64,000 nucleotides of DNA, taken from contig NZ_JACXAF010000006.1 in assembly GCF_014773395.1 (NCBI RefSeq), positions 124,001 to 188,000 on the forward strand, written 5' to 3'. Of the stretch, positions 24,176-32,449 are shown piece by piece; the stretch's first letter is position 1, and each line of letters begins with the position of its first letter. The notes under the pieces were generated by a model that worked only from the letters and a program-made list of their open reading frames with translations, was not told where the DNA came from and did no database searches. Origin of the DNA: Neiella litorisoli. Lineage in GTDB: Bacteria; Pseudomonadota; Gammaproteobacteria; Enterobacterales; Neiellaceae. Position numbers and translations under genes: made by a program.

Positions 24176-25177
24176 ATGGCAAGGGGTGTTGTACTCAGTA
24201 TCGCCGTGGCCCTAGTGCTGACTCACGTCATCGGCGTTGCTCAGTATGCTAGCGCCAGTGCGCTGGTCATTGATGATAGCTACACACCCACGTCTCGGTT
24301 ACAGCGCTATATCAAGAAAAGCCCGCAGTTGCGTCAGCCTGAGTTGTTGATGCAACAAGGTCAGCGCTTGTTGTTCGATCAAAAATACAAACAAGTCGAA
24401 CAACGCGAATTGCATCTAGATATGTTTTTGCCAACGCCAGAGCGTCACAATCAGCAGAGTATTGTAATGATCCATGGGGGTGGTTGGCGAGCCGGCCATC
24501 GCTCCCACTTCTATCCATTGGCTAACTTACTGGCACAACGTGGCTACACCGTGGTTGTGCCAGAATACCGTTTGACCCCAGAAGCGCGTTATCCAGCTGC
24601 TATTGAAGATTTGTTTGATGCTTTGATATGGCTTCAACAGCAGTCTCAGCGATTCAGTCTTAAGGCTGATGGTATCACCGTACTGGGTGGTTCATCTGGT
24701 GGCCATCTGGCGGCGTTATTGGGCTATTCAGCAGCAAGTGGCGCGTTTGCTAGAGACCAGCAGTTAACTGCTGCCATCAAGGCGGTGGTGGATTTAGATG
24801 GGGTATTAGATTTAACGGAGCCGGCTTTGCTTGAGACCGAGCGAGCAAACGATCCTCAGGCGCCGTTGCCAGCTTGGCTGGGAGGGACGTATCAACAGGC
24901 CCCAGCGATCTGGCGGCAGGCATCGCCACTTCACTATTTAAGTGACAAGGCGCCCGCCTCCATGGTGATCAGTAGTGGCGCGGAGCGCTTCACTATTGGG
25001 CGTATCAAGCTTGCCGCGCACTATCAGAAAATGGGCATTAATTTTCGCTATCAGCAATTGCCCAATGTCATACACACTTTTTGGCTATTCGACCCCTATG
25101 TCACGCAATTGGCGCCGATGATCGGGCAATTCCTCGAATCGTTAGGGCCGGTTGAACGCTTGCCAGTCAGTAAATAG
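24176..25177 (+). CDS. exported alpha/beta-hydrolase esterase (HSL-like)
   Basis: An alpha/beta-hydrolase of the hormone-sensitive-lipase-like group: oxyanion motif MIHGGGW, nucleophile elbow GGSSGG, and a C-terminal His in NVIHTFW. Preceded by PL1 and GH28, it is likely to remove acetyl (or feruloyl/methyl) esters from pectin fragments; the exact ester is unknown. Start choice is open: the frame runs back to a TTG at 24101 overlapping GH28, an ATG at 24152 and an ATG at 24176. The last has GGTGGA eight bases upstream and gives a standard signal peptide (MARGVVLSIAVALVL...). Its 3' end overlaps the opposing CE8 gene by 36 bp. Confidence 0.8.
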   Translation: MARGVVLSIAVALVLTHVIGVAQYASASALVIDDSYTPTSRLQRYIKKSPQLRQPELLMQQGQRLLFDQKYKQVEQRELHLDMFLPTPERHNQQSIVMIHGGGWRAGHRSHFYPLANLLAQRGYTVVVPEYRLTPEARYPAAIEDLFDALIWLQQQSQRFSLKADGITVLGGSSGGHLAALLGYSAASGAFARDQQLTAAIKAVVDLDGVLDLTEPALLETERANDPQAPLPAWLGGTYQQAPAIWRQASPLHYLSDKAPASMVISSGAERFTIGRIKLAAHYQKMGINFRYQQLPNVIHTFWLFDPYVTQLAPMIGQFLESLGPVERLPVSK

Positions 25178-26269
25178 GTAGTCGTGTATTTGCTCGATGG
25201 ACAAACTCGGCTGCCAGCTCAAGCCAATGTCATCACGAGTTGCGCCAGGGCCGTAGCTGCCTTGTTCATAAAACCGTGATTGTTGAGGAGTGAATACGGC
25301 CGTTTTAGTGCCGTCTCGGGCGGTTCCCTTCATTGACGACCAATGACTTGGATGAATGTGGCTATCCATAAAGCAATCAATGAATGATACCTGACCAACG
25401 GCATTGGGATCGGCGTAGCGGCCATCGGCAAAGTTGGTGGTTGGGTGCCATGGTCGGCCAAGGGTCACCGAATGATCCGGCAAGCCAGCTTCGCGGGTCA
25501 GTTGCGAACGATGCACCACAATGCCAATGGGATTAGCCAGCTGAGTTGATGGCGCGCTGATGTACGACTGAATGACACCTGCGTCAAAGGTTTTACCGCG
25601 ACGGCGCGATTCGATGATGCTGTCTTCGATCAATAGTTGGCCATTGCCAAAGATAAAATCAACATTGCCGGCAATTTTGCTATGACGAAAATAGGCCCGT
25701 TTGCCATTGGCGAACAGGGTATCTTGATAGGCTTCAAGACTGACGTTACTGAATTCGACGCGATCACTGGCAATATCAAGTAGAACCGCGGCAGCTTGCA
25801 TATGACGGACGCGCTGGGGTGAATCTTTCGGTAGCGCGTCATTGCTCAGATAATCGAAATCATTGGCAATGGTTAGCCCTTCGATGGCGACTAAATCAGC
25901 ATTAATCGTCAGCGTTGCAGAACCGGCAGTACCCCAATTGTCGCGATGGTACTTACCAGCGGTTTCGGCCACTTCATCAAAATGCAGACGAGTCAGCTGC
26001 GGGCCTTGGCCGACTAAGCGGATCTGGCTACCGGCAATAGTCACCTTCTCATAGTAGTGGCCAGCAGCCACTTCAATGGTACGCCAGCCCGAAGCAGTGG
26101 CTTGCTGGGCCGCATCGAAGGCGGCTTGAATGGTATTAAAGCAATGCTGTTGAGTACCACATTGCTTACTCACCAGATAACTGCCAGATTGCTCAGCAGG
26201 GGTTGCGCCAACTAGCGGCGATGACATGATCATCGCCGTGAGGGCTAATTGTGAGACCAACTTGGCCAT
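25142..26269 (-). CDS. exported pectin methylesterase, CE8
   Basis: A 375-residue pectinesterase with a signal peptide (LVGATPAE). All CE8 catalytic motifs are intact: GHYYEKV, YQDTLF, GNVDFIFG (nucleophile Asp) and TLGRPW (Arg/Trp). It removes methyl esters from homogalacturonan, opening it for PL1 and GH28. It is the third gene of the LacI-CE12-CE8 unit (21-base gap after CE12). Its last 36 bases overlap, tail to tail, the esterase on the other strand, so antisense transcription across the junction is unavoidable unless termination occurs within a coding region. It is intact where the CE8 module of the giant lipoprotein is not. Confidence 0.94.
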   Translation of the reverse strand: MAKLVSQLALTAMIMSSPLVGATPAEQSGSYLVSKQCGTQQHCFNTIQAAFDAAQQATASGWRTIEVAAGHYYEKVTIAGSQIRLVGQGPQLTRLHFDEVAETAGKYHRDNWGTAGSATLTINADLVAIEGLTIANDFDYLSNDALPKDSPQRVRHMQAAAVLLDIASDRVEFSNVSLEAYQDTLFANGKRAYFRHSKIAGNVDFIFGNGQLLIEDSIIESRRRGKTFDAGVIQSYISAPSTQLANPIGIVVHRSQLTREAGLPDHSVTLGRPWHPTTNFADGRYADPNAVGQVSFIDCFMDSHIHPSHWSSMKGTARDGTKTAVFTPQQSRFYEQGSYGPGATRDDIGLSWQPSLSIEQIHDYLFTDWQAFNRP

Positions 26270-26290
26270 GGTTTACTCCCAATACTCTGC

Positions 26291-27070
26291 TTATGGCTTG
26301 TAGCGTAGTTTTAAGTGTTTGGGATCGACCGAGCGCAACTGTTTGGTCAACGGGTGCTGACGCTTTTTCAGTTCAGTCAACACCAGTTGGGCCACTTCTC
26401 GGGCACCTAACTCATTGAAGTGCGTGTTGTCGCTGACACCATTTGGATAATTGGGGTGAAGATCTGGTTGAATGTGCATAAAGCGCAGTTTTGATAGCGA
26501 ATCGCCCATTGCCGAGAAATAATCCCGAGTGATGGCATCCATGTCAATGAAGGTGACGCCAGTGGCTTCGGCGACTTCAAGCACCAACGGGTAGTACGGG
26601 TGGGTTTTCTTGATATTGCCGTTGTCATCAAAGTTACGGCGCGTGACCGAAGACAGCAAAATGGGCGTGGCTCCGCGGGCTTGGCTCTGCCGGATCATCT
26701 CTGTCAGGTTGCTTTTGTACTGCTCCGGCGTGGTGTATCGATCGTGTTTTTTCTCGGATTCATCATTGTGGCCAAATTGAATAAAGACCCAATCGCCGGT
26801 TTTGGCTTGGGACTCAATCTGTTGCCAAAGGCCCTCTGTTTTGAATGTGCGGGTACTACGACCATTTTTGGCTAAATTGACAACCTTAACGTCGTCAGCA
26901 AAGAAAGTAGCGAATGGCACGCCCCAGCCGGTTTCTGGGTAATCCTTGGGATCTTTAATCGCCATGGTCGAATCACCCGCCATAAAAATGGTAGTGCCAG
27001 CGGTGGCAATTTGACTGATAAAAATACCGCTGATGATCACAGCGGTCTTGCATAGATTAATTAGTTTCAT
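26291..27070 (-). CDS. rhamnogalacturonan acetylesterase, CE12 (SGNH hydrolase)
   Basis: A 259-residue exported GDSL/SGNH esterase with blocks MAGDST (Ser), KNGRSTRTF (Gly/oxyanion), FGHND (Asn) and SDNTHFNELGA (Asp/His). The overall layout is that of the YesT/RhgT rhamnogalacturonan acetylesterases (CE12), which remove O-acetyl groups from rhamnogalacturonan I. The signal peptide ends near IATAG. Its ATG overlaps the LacI stop (ATGA), indicating translational coupling to the regulator. An operator-like 14-mer with one mismatch lies in its signal-peptide codons. Confidence 0.9.
   Translation of the reverse strand: MKLINLCKTAVIISGIFISQIATAGTTIFMAGDSTMAIKDPKDYPETGWGVPFATFFADDVKVVNLAKNGRSTRTFKTEGLWQQIESQAKTGDWVFIQFGHNDESEKKHDRYTTPEQYKSNLTEMIRQSQARGATPILLSSVTRRNFDDNGNIKKTHPYYPLVLEVAEATGVTFIDMDAITRDYFSAMGDSLSKLRFMHIQPDLHPNYPNGVSDNTHFNELGAREVAQLVLTELKKRQHPLTKQLRSVDPKHLKLRYKP
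26995..27008. promoter_or_regulatory. intragenic operator-like sequence in CE12
   Basis: TGCCAGCGGTGGCA differs from the perfect operator at one central position. It falls in codons ~21-25 of CE12, directly downstream of the LacI gene. It could act as a roadblock or auxiliary site, or be chance codon usage (Ile-Ala-Thr-Ala-Gly). Confidence 0.3.
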
Positions 27071-28101
27071 GTTGTTCTCTTACATTGGGCGCTGGATTCC
27101 CGCTCGATTAGGTAGGGTTTCACAACGGTTTCAATGCCAGTTGAGGATGCTTCACTTTGGATCGCACGGATGAGTTTTTGGGTCGCTAGGGTCGCCAACT
27201 TATCTACGGGTCGTCTCATAGTGGTCAACGACGGGATCACTCGAGAGGCAAATAAGTTGTCATCGAATCCGACAACCGACAGCTGCTCAGGGATCTTGAT
27301 ATTCAGGTCATTGGCGACACGCAAGATACCTGCGGCCATCTCATCGTTATTGGCAAAAATAGCGCTCGGTAGCTGTTCGCCACTGAGCAACTGTTTGGCA
27401 CACTCAATACCGCTCTCGTAGCTGTTACCGCCTTCCAGCAGCCACTGCTCCGGTATGTTGAGGCCTTTATTGCGGGCCGATTCGGTAAAGCCTTCCAGAC
27501 GCTCTCTTGAGGAGAAGAACTCTTGCGGGCCGGTGATCATAGCAACGTCGCGATGACCGAGTTTGAGCAAGTGATCGACAATATCAGCCATTGCCTCACG
27601 TTCGTTGGAGATGACAATGTTTTGCGGATCATCAAGATCGGCCGAAGCAATTCGCACGTAAGGGTGCTCGGCTTCTCGCAGTGCTTGGGCAAGGGTTTTG
27701 CTTTCCGAAACTGGCGGCAGGATCAATACGCCATCAACATTCGAACGGGAGATAAACGTCAGGCAATCATCAATGAAGTTGTCTTCGCTCCAATGACATG
27801 GGTGGACGACCAACTCGAAGCCGAGGTTGGCACACACATCCAGTACCGCACGCTGGACTTGATCGATATATAAGGCATCGGGGTTGTCATACACCAAACC
27901 CAGCAGATAGGAGCGCTTGGAAGCTAATCCTCTGGCTTGTTTATCTGGCTGGAAGTTGTGTTCAGCAATGGCCTGCTCAATGCGTGCTCGCGTGCTTTCG
28001 CCAACCAAGGGAGAACCATTAATGACGCGTGAAACGGTGCGTTTGGAGACGCCAGCAATCCTGGCTATGTCGTTGATCGTTACCTTGGTTTTTGTTGCCA
28101 T
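27067..28101 (-). CDS. LacI-family transcriptional regulator, probable pectin/hexuronate regulon repressor
   Basis: A 344-residue LacI/GalR regulator: N-terminal helix-turn-helix TINDIARIAGVSKRTVSRVI, a hinge segment near QARGLASKRS, and a periplasmic-binding-protein-like effector domain (IFANNDEMAAGILRV, LSVVGFDD). LacI-type proteins bind CpG-centred palindromes, exactly the form of the TGCCACCGGTGGCA repeats in this window, and it is the only LacI gene here. I infer it is the repressor of those promoters, with a galacturonate or KDG-type effector. No copy of the operator is seen in its own upstream region, so autoregulation by that motif is not evident. It heads the unit with CE12 and CE8. 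Confidence 0.92.
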   Translation of the reverse strand: MATKTKVTINDIARIAGVSKRTVSRVINGSPLVGESTRARIEQAIAEHNFQPDKQARGLASKRSYLLGLVYDNPDALYIDQVQRAVLDVCANLGFELVVHPCHWSEDNFIDDCLTFISRSNVDGVLILPPVSESKTLAQALREAEHPYVRIASADLDDPQNIVISNEREAMADIVDHLLKLGHRDVAMITGPQEFFSSRERLEGFTESARNKGLNIPEQWLLEGGNSYESGIECAKQLLSGEQLPSAIFANNDEMAAGILRVANDLNIKIPEQLSVVGFDDNLFASRVIPSLTTMRRPVDKLATLATQKLIRAIQSEASSTGIETVVKPYLIERESSAQCKRTT

Positions 28102-28304
28102 ACGGTCTTGTCCCTAAGCGAACGTGATTTGGGCGTCATCGTACCACAAAATACAAGGTTTCTAGTTTTGTTAAATGAGTACAAAGTCGCCTGCGATATT
28201 GGTCGCTTGATCAGTGAGTTGGCGCCTGTGCTGAGCCGATGTTAGCGGTGGTTCGATGCGGTCGGGCAGTTGCGCCAATATACACATGTGAAATTAACAC
28301 ATGT

Positions 28305-28332
28305 AAAAATGGGGCTCATTATGCTGAGCCCC
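28305..28332 (-). terminator. intrinsic terminator of the kduI-hexuronate transporter unit
   Basis: Read leftward: GGGGCTCA / TGAGCCCC with a six-base loop, followed by ATTTTT. It lies eight bases after the transporter stop. The rest of the 238-base gap to the LacI start carries two ACACATGT words (near 28281 and 28297), which may be part of the LacI promoter region; I see no clear -35/-10. Confidence 0.85.
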
Positions 28333-28339
28333 GTTTCAT

Positions 28340-29674
28340 TTAGCTATTTGCTGAATTTTTAATTGGCTTGAGATCGTCATCAAGCGGCGTCATGTTCGGC
28401 ATCATCAAGTGGACAATACCTAAAATCACCAGATAACAAGAACCCGCAATCAAAAAGGCGTAGAAGTAACCAGAGTTACCGGCCTGATCCAATACGGAAC
28501 CGAGCAGTTTGTCGGCGACCATACCAGCTACCGCACCGACCATACCGCCAATGCCGACGACCGACGCAGTGGCTTTTTTCGGCATGACATCAGAAACCAG
28601 CGTAAAGATGTTAGCCGACCAAGCTTGGTGACCAGCAGCACCGAGACCGATAAGGCAGATGGCGACCCATTTGCTTTCGGTAATGGCAACGTAACAGACC
28701 GGCAAAATAATCAGGGCACAGAACAGCAAGGTCATTTTCCTCGCTTTGTTCACGGTCCAACCTTGACGCATGAAGTAACCCGAAATGTAGCCGCCAAAAA
28801 TACTACCGGCATCGGCCAGGGCGTAAATGATGAAAAACGGAATGGCGATGTTTTTGATGTCGACGCCGAAGGAGTCGGCGAGGAATTTAGCACCCCAGAA
28901 CAGGTAGAACCACCATACCGCGTCAGTGATTTTGGCGACACCAAATGCCCAAGCTTCACGTGTTTTGGCAACGCGGCGCCATGGCAGTTTTTCTTCCGAT
29001 TCTTCGATAATTTCAGAATCACTTTGGATATAGGCCAGCTCTTCTTTTGAAACCTTTGGATGATCTTCAGGCTTGGCATAGGTGCGCCACCATAAGAATA
29101 CCCAGATGCTACTTAATGCACCGGTGATGAGGAAGGGGATTTGCCAGTTGTCACCATCAACCGAAACGATGGCGCCAACCACAAACGGCGCGGCAATCGC
29201 ACCAAAGCTGGTTGCCGCATTAAAGATACCGGTGGCAAACGCGCGGTCTTTTTTTGGGAACCATTCGCCAACGGTTTTCACCGCAGCAGGGAAGTTACCG
29301 GCTTCACCAAAGCCCAAGCCAAAGCGCGCCGCAGCAAAGCCGACAACACTAAACGATGGCCGCACGAAGGCATGCAGCATGCCAAAGATACTCCAAATGG
29401 CAATCGACAGGGTGTAGCCCTTCTTGGTGCCCAGACGGTCAATAATACCACCCATGTAGAGCATCCCGATGGCGTATGCCACTTTAAAAGAAATCATAAT
29501 ATTGGCGTAATCGTTGTTACTCCAATTGAATAACTTCTCTAAGGTTGGTGCCATCACGCCGATAATACTTCGGTCAAAGTAGTTGATGGTTGTAGCAAAC
29601 ATCAATAGCGCGAGGATCCTGAATCGGTAATTACCGACTTTTACTTTTTCATTGTTCATCGTTGTTGTAGTCAT
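28340..29674 (-). CDS. exuT: hexuronate:proton symporter, MFS (ExuT-like)
   Basis: A 12-helix major facilitator of the anion:cation symporter branch, strongly resembling ExuT: TTINYFDRSIIGVMAP in the first helix, FGLGFGEAGNFPAAVKTVGEWFPKKDR in loop 2-3/helix 4 (quoted as a region, residues ~105-135), and GHQAWSANIFTLVSDVMP late. It imports D-galacturonate and D-glucuronate across the inner membrane. The frame begins with GTG at 29686; ATG at 29674 or 29659 are alternatives and no start has a strong ribosome-binding site. It follows kduI by about 60 bases and is probably co-transcribed from the promoter at 30863-30891. Confidence 0.92.
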   Translation of the reverse strand: MTTTTMNNEKVKVGNYRFRILALLMFATTINYFDRSIIGVMAPTLEKLFNWSNNDYANIMISFKVAYAIGMLYMGGIIDRLGTKKGYTLSIAIWSIFGMLHAFVRPSFSVVGFAAARFGLGFGEAGNFPAAVKTVGEWFPKKDRAFATGIFNAATSFGAIAAPFVVGAIVSVDGDNWQIPFLITGALSSIWVFLWWRTYAKPEDHPKVSKEELAYIQSDSEIIEESEEKLPWRRVAKTREAWAFGVAKITDAVWWFYLFWGAKFLADSFGVDIKNIAIPFFIIYALADAGSIFGGYISGYFMRQGWTVNKARKMTLLFCALIILPVCYVAITESKWVAICLIGLGAAGHQAWSANIFTLVSDVMPKKATASVVGIGGMVGAVAGMVADKLLGSVLDQAGNSGYFYAFLIAGSCYLVILGIVHLMMPNMTPLDDDLKPIKNSANS

Positions 29675-29745
29675 GTTGTGAACCACTTAATTCTTAATGA
29701 TTATTAATATGAAGTAAGCCGAGTTAGCTAACGCTTGGGAGGCCC

Positions 29746-30591
29746 TTACCTCAATTCTGATGGTGCGTATTTGTCCATGTCGTCATAGTCGAGGTTTTCC
29801 CCGGCCATGCCCCAAATAAAGCTGTAGTTTTGTGTGCCGCAACCGGAATGAATGGACCAAGGCGGCGAGATAACGGCCTGCTCGTTTTGGACCCAAATAT
29901 GTCGAGTTTCGGTTGGCTCGCCCATGAAGTGACAAACGGCTTGTTGCTCGGGTACTTCAAAGTAGAAGTAGACTTCATTGCGGCGATCATGTTGGTGGGC
30001 AGGCATGGTGTTCCAGACGCTGCCGGTATTCAGGCAGGTAATGCCCATTTGTAACTGACACGTTTTCACCACCGAATTGATCATGGTCTGATTGATATCA
30101 CGCTGGTTCGACGTTGTTAAATCGCCCATATGCAGCACATTCGCTTTTGCTACCGGGATCTTGGTGTTCGGATAAGATTTGTGAGCTGGGGCGGAGTTTA
30201 GGTAGAAGTGAGCCGGTTGTTCGCTACTGCTTGAGCCAAACACGACATCCTTTGTACCTTTGCCCAAATACAGGGTGTCTTTGTATTGCATCTCAAAACG
30301 CTCACCGTCAGCAATCACGTAGCCATCGCCGCCAACATTAATGATGCCGATCTCGCGGCTGAACAGAAAATATTCTGCTTTCAGCGCATCGAGGGTTTCC
30401 AGCGCCAATTCGGCATTGACCGGCACTGCACCGCCGACCATAAAGCGCTCGTAATGGGTGTAGATCCAACTGACCTGATCCGCTTGCATCAGTTTCGGCG
30501 CTAAAAACGCGTCACGCAACTGTGCGGTATCCATCTGTTTGACCTCATTGGGACCGATTGCATATCGGTTCTCAAAGTTTGTTGTTGTCAC
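29746..30591 (-). CDS. kduI: 5-dehydro-4-deoxy-D-glucuronate isomerase
   Basis: Colinear with E. coli KduI (278 residues): FLFSREIGIINVGG, YLGKGTKDVVFGSS, APAHKSYP, the metal-ligand block MPAHQHDRRNEVYFYF and SIHSGCGT. It converts DKI (from unsaturated galacturonate) into DKII for KduD. I place the start at the GTG at 30591, with GAGGA (30603-30599) seven bases upstream. That ribosome-binding site overlaps the stop codon of the kduD relic, showing the two were translationally coupled. The frame extends upstream to an ATG at 30618 inside the relic. No KdgF, which speeds formation of DKI, is in the window. Confidence 0.95.
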   Translation of the reverse strand: MTTTNFENRYAIGPNEVKQMDTAQLRDAFLAPKLMQADQVSWIYTHYERFMVGGAVPVNAELALETLDALKAEYFLFSREIGIINVGGDGYVIADGERFEMQYKDTLYLGKGTKDVVFGSSSSEQPAHFYLNSAPAHKSYPNTKIPVAKANVLHMGDLTTSNQRDINQTMINSVVKTCQLQMGITCLNTGSVWNTMPAHQHDRRNEVYFYFEVPEQQAVCHFMGEPTETRHIWVQNEQAVISPPWSIHSGCGTQNYSFIWGMAGENLDYDDMDKYAPSELR

Positions 30592-30602
30592 TCGTCTATC
30601 CT

Positions 30603-30788
30603 CTATCTGGCAAGCCATCCGCCGTTTGCGGCTAAGACATGGCCGTTAACATAATTACTTGCGTCTGATGCGAGATAAATTGCCGCGCCGATCAAATCTT
30701 CTGCTTCATCCAACGGCTTGCCGGGATCCTGGCCAAGCCCTTTGCTGGCGCCGGTGACTCGTGCTGTTTTACCTGTCAAATTGAACAT
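30603..30788 (-). pseudogene. kduD: kduD relic with large in-frame internal deletion
   Basis: The first ~20 residues, MFNLTGKTARVTGASKGLG, are the Rossmann start of a short-chain dehydrogenase, and the last ~40 (AAIYLASDASNYVNGHVLA then ANGGWLAR) are its C-terminus, joined in frame. About 190 central residues, including the NAG and Ser-YxxxK catalytic elements, are missing. The C-terminus closely matches KduD. It stands directly before kduI, the classical kduI-kduD pairing. A full-length kduD exists at 36688-37449. The reading frame is undamaged and its stop overlaps the kduI ribosome-binding site, so the remnant may survive as a leader peptide for coupling. ATG at 30788 is the native-looking start; ATG 30800 and TTG 30803 are also in frame. 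Confidence 0.85.
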
Positions 30789-30862
30789 CGAAAGCACCAT
30801 CAAACCCCGTTGTTTGTAGCCGCTGTGTTAACTGCTGCACATTCTCGAAACAGTGTGTTGTC

Positions 30863-30891
30863 ATTTTTTGCTACCGGTGGCAACATGTCAA
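30863..30891 (-). promoter_or_regulatory. promoter of relic-kduI-exuT with operator copy 6 inside the spacer
   Basis: Leftward TTGACA (30891-30886), a 17-base spacer, then AAAAAT (30868-30863) as -10. The spacer ends with the whole operator TGCCACCGGTAGCA (30882-30869), so bound repressor and RNA polymerase would be mutually exclusive. Confidence 0.65.
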
Positions 30892-30928
30892 ACGAAAAGT
30901 GTCCCGAGGCAACATTTGGGTTAAAAAA

Positions 30929-30964
30929 TGCTACCGGTGGCACAGTTTAGGCAGAAATTATAAT
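30929..30964 (+). promoter_or_regulatory. operator copy 7 and -10 box of uxaB operon
   Basis: TGCTACCGGTGGCA (30929-30942) lies where the -35 of the rightward promoter should be; a perfect TATAAT follows at 30959-30964 and the uxaB ATG is at 30983, giving a very short leader. It is 60 bp from copy 6, allowing joint occupation of both divergent promoters. Confidence 0.68.
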
Positions 30965-30982
30965 TTTGTGACGGGATTGCCA

Positions 30983-32449
30983 ATGAAGCAGCTAAACCGA
31001 AAAAACTACCTGGCCACCTCTTATCCAACTCGCATCATGCAGTTCGGAGAAGGGAATTTTCTACGTGCTTTTGTTGATTGGCAAATTGATAGCCTCAACA
31101 AGAATTGTCAGCTTAATGCTGGTATCGCCATTATTCGTCCGATTGACTACGACGCCCTGCCGTTGCTCAATACTCAGGACGGTTTATATACCGCCATCGT
31201 TCGCGGTGTTGACGAGCAAGGTCAAGCGGTACAAAACAGCACTGTCATTGAGTGCGTGAATGAGGAAATTCCTGTTTATAAAGACTTTGACCGCTACATG
31301 GCATTGGCGGAAAGTCCCGATATCGAACTGATCGTATCGAATACCACTGAAGCAGGTATTGAATTCATTGACAGCGATCGCTTGTCTGACCGTCCTTGTA
31401 AAGCCTTTCCGGGCAAGTTGACCCAGTGGCTTTATCACCGTTATCTGACCTTTAAAGGTGCCGCTGATGCAGGGGTGATGATCCTGCCTTGCGAACTGAT
31501 TGACTACAACGGCGAAAAGCTTAAAGAAATTGTCCTGCGTTATTGCCAGTTGTGGGATCTCGAAGCGGGCTTTGTCAGCTGGCTAAACGATGCCAATGAC
31601 TTCTGCTCGACCTTGGTTGACCGCATTGTCACCGGCTTCCCTCGCGATGAGCATGCAGCCTTACAACAGCAATTTGGCTATGAAGATAACTTCATGGTCA
31701 CCTGCGAATACTTCCACCTGTTTGTGATCCAAGGCCCAGACAAGCTTAAGGAATTTCTCAACCTGGATCAAAGCGATCTGAACATTCTGGTAGTGGATGA
31801 CATTTACCCTTACAAGCAACGTAAGGTGGCGATCTTAAATGGCGCTCATACCGCTATGGTGCCGGTGGCTTATCTGGCTGGCCTCGATGCCGTGAAGGAA
31901 GTGGTTGATGATGAGTTGTTCTCGAAATTTGTTGAGCAACTGATCTTCAATGAAGTGATCCCAACATTGGATCTGCCACAGCAAGAATTGCAAGAGTTTG
32001 CCAATGCCGTGATCAGCCGATTCCAGAACCCCTATATTCATCACTTGCTGATGTCGATTGCACTAAACAGCATGACCAAGTTCAAGACTCGCTTGCTGCC
32101 ACAGCTGTGCAAGTACGTTGAGCTCAAAGGTGAGCTGCCGCCAAGCATTGTTGCTGCCATGGCTGGTCAGATTTTGCTGTACCGAGGCAAGCGCGGCGAT
32201 CAGAGCGTTGAGCTGGTTGATGATGCGGTCTGGCTGACCAAGTTCAGTGCTCTTTGGCAGCAATTTGACGATGGTGCGATTCAACTGACCGATCTGGTGG
32301 CATCAGTGTTGTCGTTCAGTGAGCACTGGGAGCAGGATCTAACTGCCATTCCGGGCTTGGTTGCAGCGGTGACCGAGCGATTAAGCGGCTATATGGAGCA
32401 TGGCGTGCGCGAAGAGCTGGAAGCACTACTAGGGGCTTATCAGTCATGA
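30983..32449 (+). CDS. uxaB: tagaturonate reductase (altronate oxidoreductase)
   Basis: A mannitol-dehydrogenase-family polyol/aldonate oxidoreductase of 488 residues matching UxaB: N-terminal RIMQFGEGNFLRAFVDW nucleotide-binding segment, IVSNTTEAGI, FCSTLVDRIVTGFPRDE, and AILNGAHTAMVPVAYLAG with the Lys/Asn-containing active-site region. It reduces D-tagaturonate to D-altronate with NADH. The frame extends to a GTG at 30899, but that would run coding sequence through the operator; ATG at 30983 with GGGA upstream starts at the conserved N-terminus (MKQLNRKNYL). First gene of uxaB-uxaA-kdgK-eda-fbp-kduD; its stop overlaps the uxaA start (ATGA). Confidence 0.95.
   Translation: MKQLNRKNYLATSYPTRIMQFGEGNFLRAFVDWQIDSLNKNCQLNAGIAIIRPIDYDALPLLNTQDGLYTAIVRGVDEQGQAVQNSTVIECVNEEIPVYKDFDRYMALAESPDIELIVSNTTEAGIEFIDSDRLSDRPCKAFPGKLTQWLYHRYLTFKGAADAGVMILPCELIDYNGEKLKEIVLRYCQLWDLEAGFVSWLNDANDFCSTLVDRIVTGFPRDEHAALQQQFGYEDNFMVTCEYFHLFVIQGPDKLKEFLNLDQSDLNILVVDDIYPYKQRKVAILNGAHTAMVPVAYLAGLDAVKEVVDDELFSKFVEQLIFNEVIPTLDLPQQELQEFANAVISRFQNPYIHHLLMSIALNSMTKFKTRLLPQLCKYVELKGELPPSIVAAMAGQILLYRGKRGDQSVELVDDAVWLTKFSALWQQFDDGAIQLTDLVASVLSFSEHWEQDLTAIPGLVAAVTERLSGYMEHGVREELEALLGAYQS

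Noticed and set aside
28281-28304. Two ACACATGT words before the LacI gene as a possible autoregulatory site
   Set aside because: Short, A/T-rich and not found at other promoters in the window; insufficient to call an operator.
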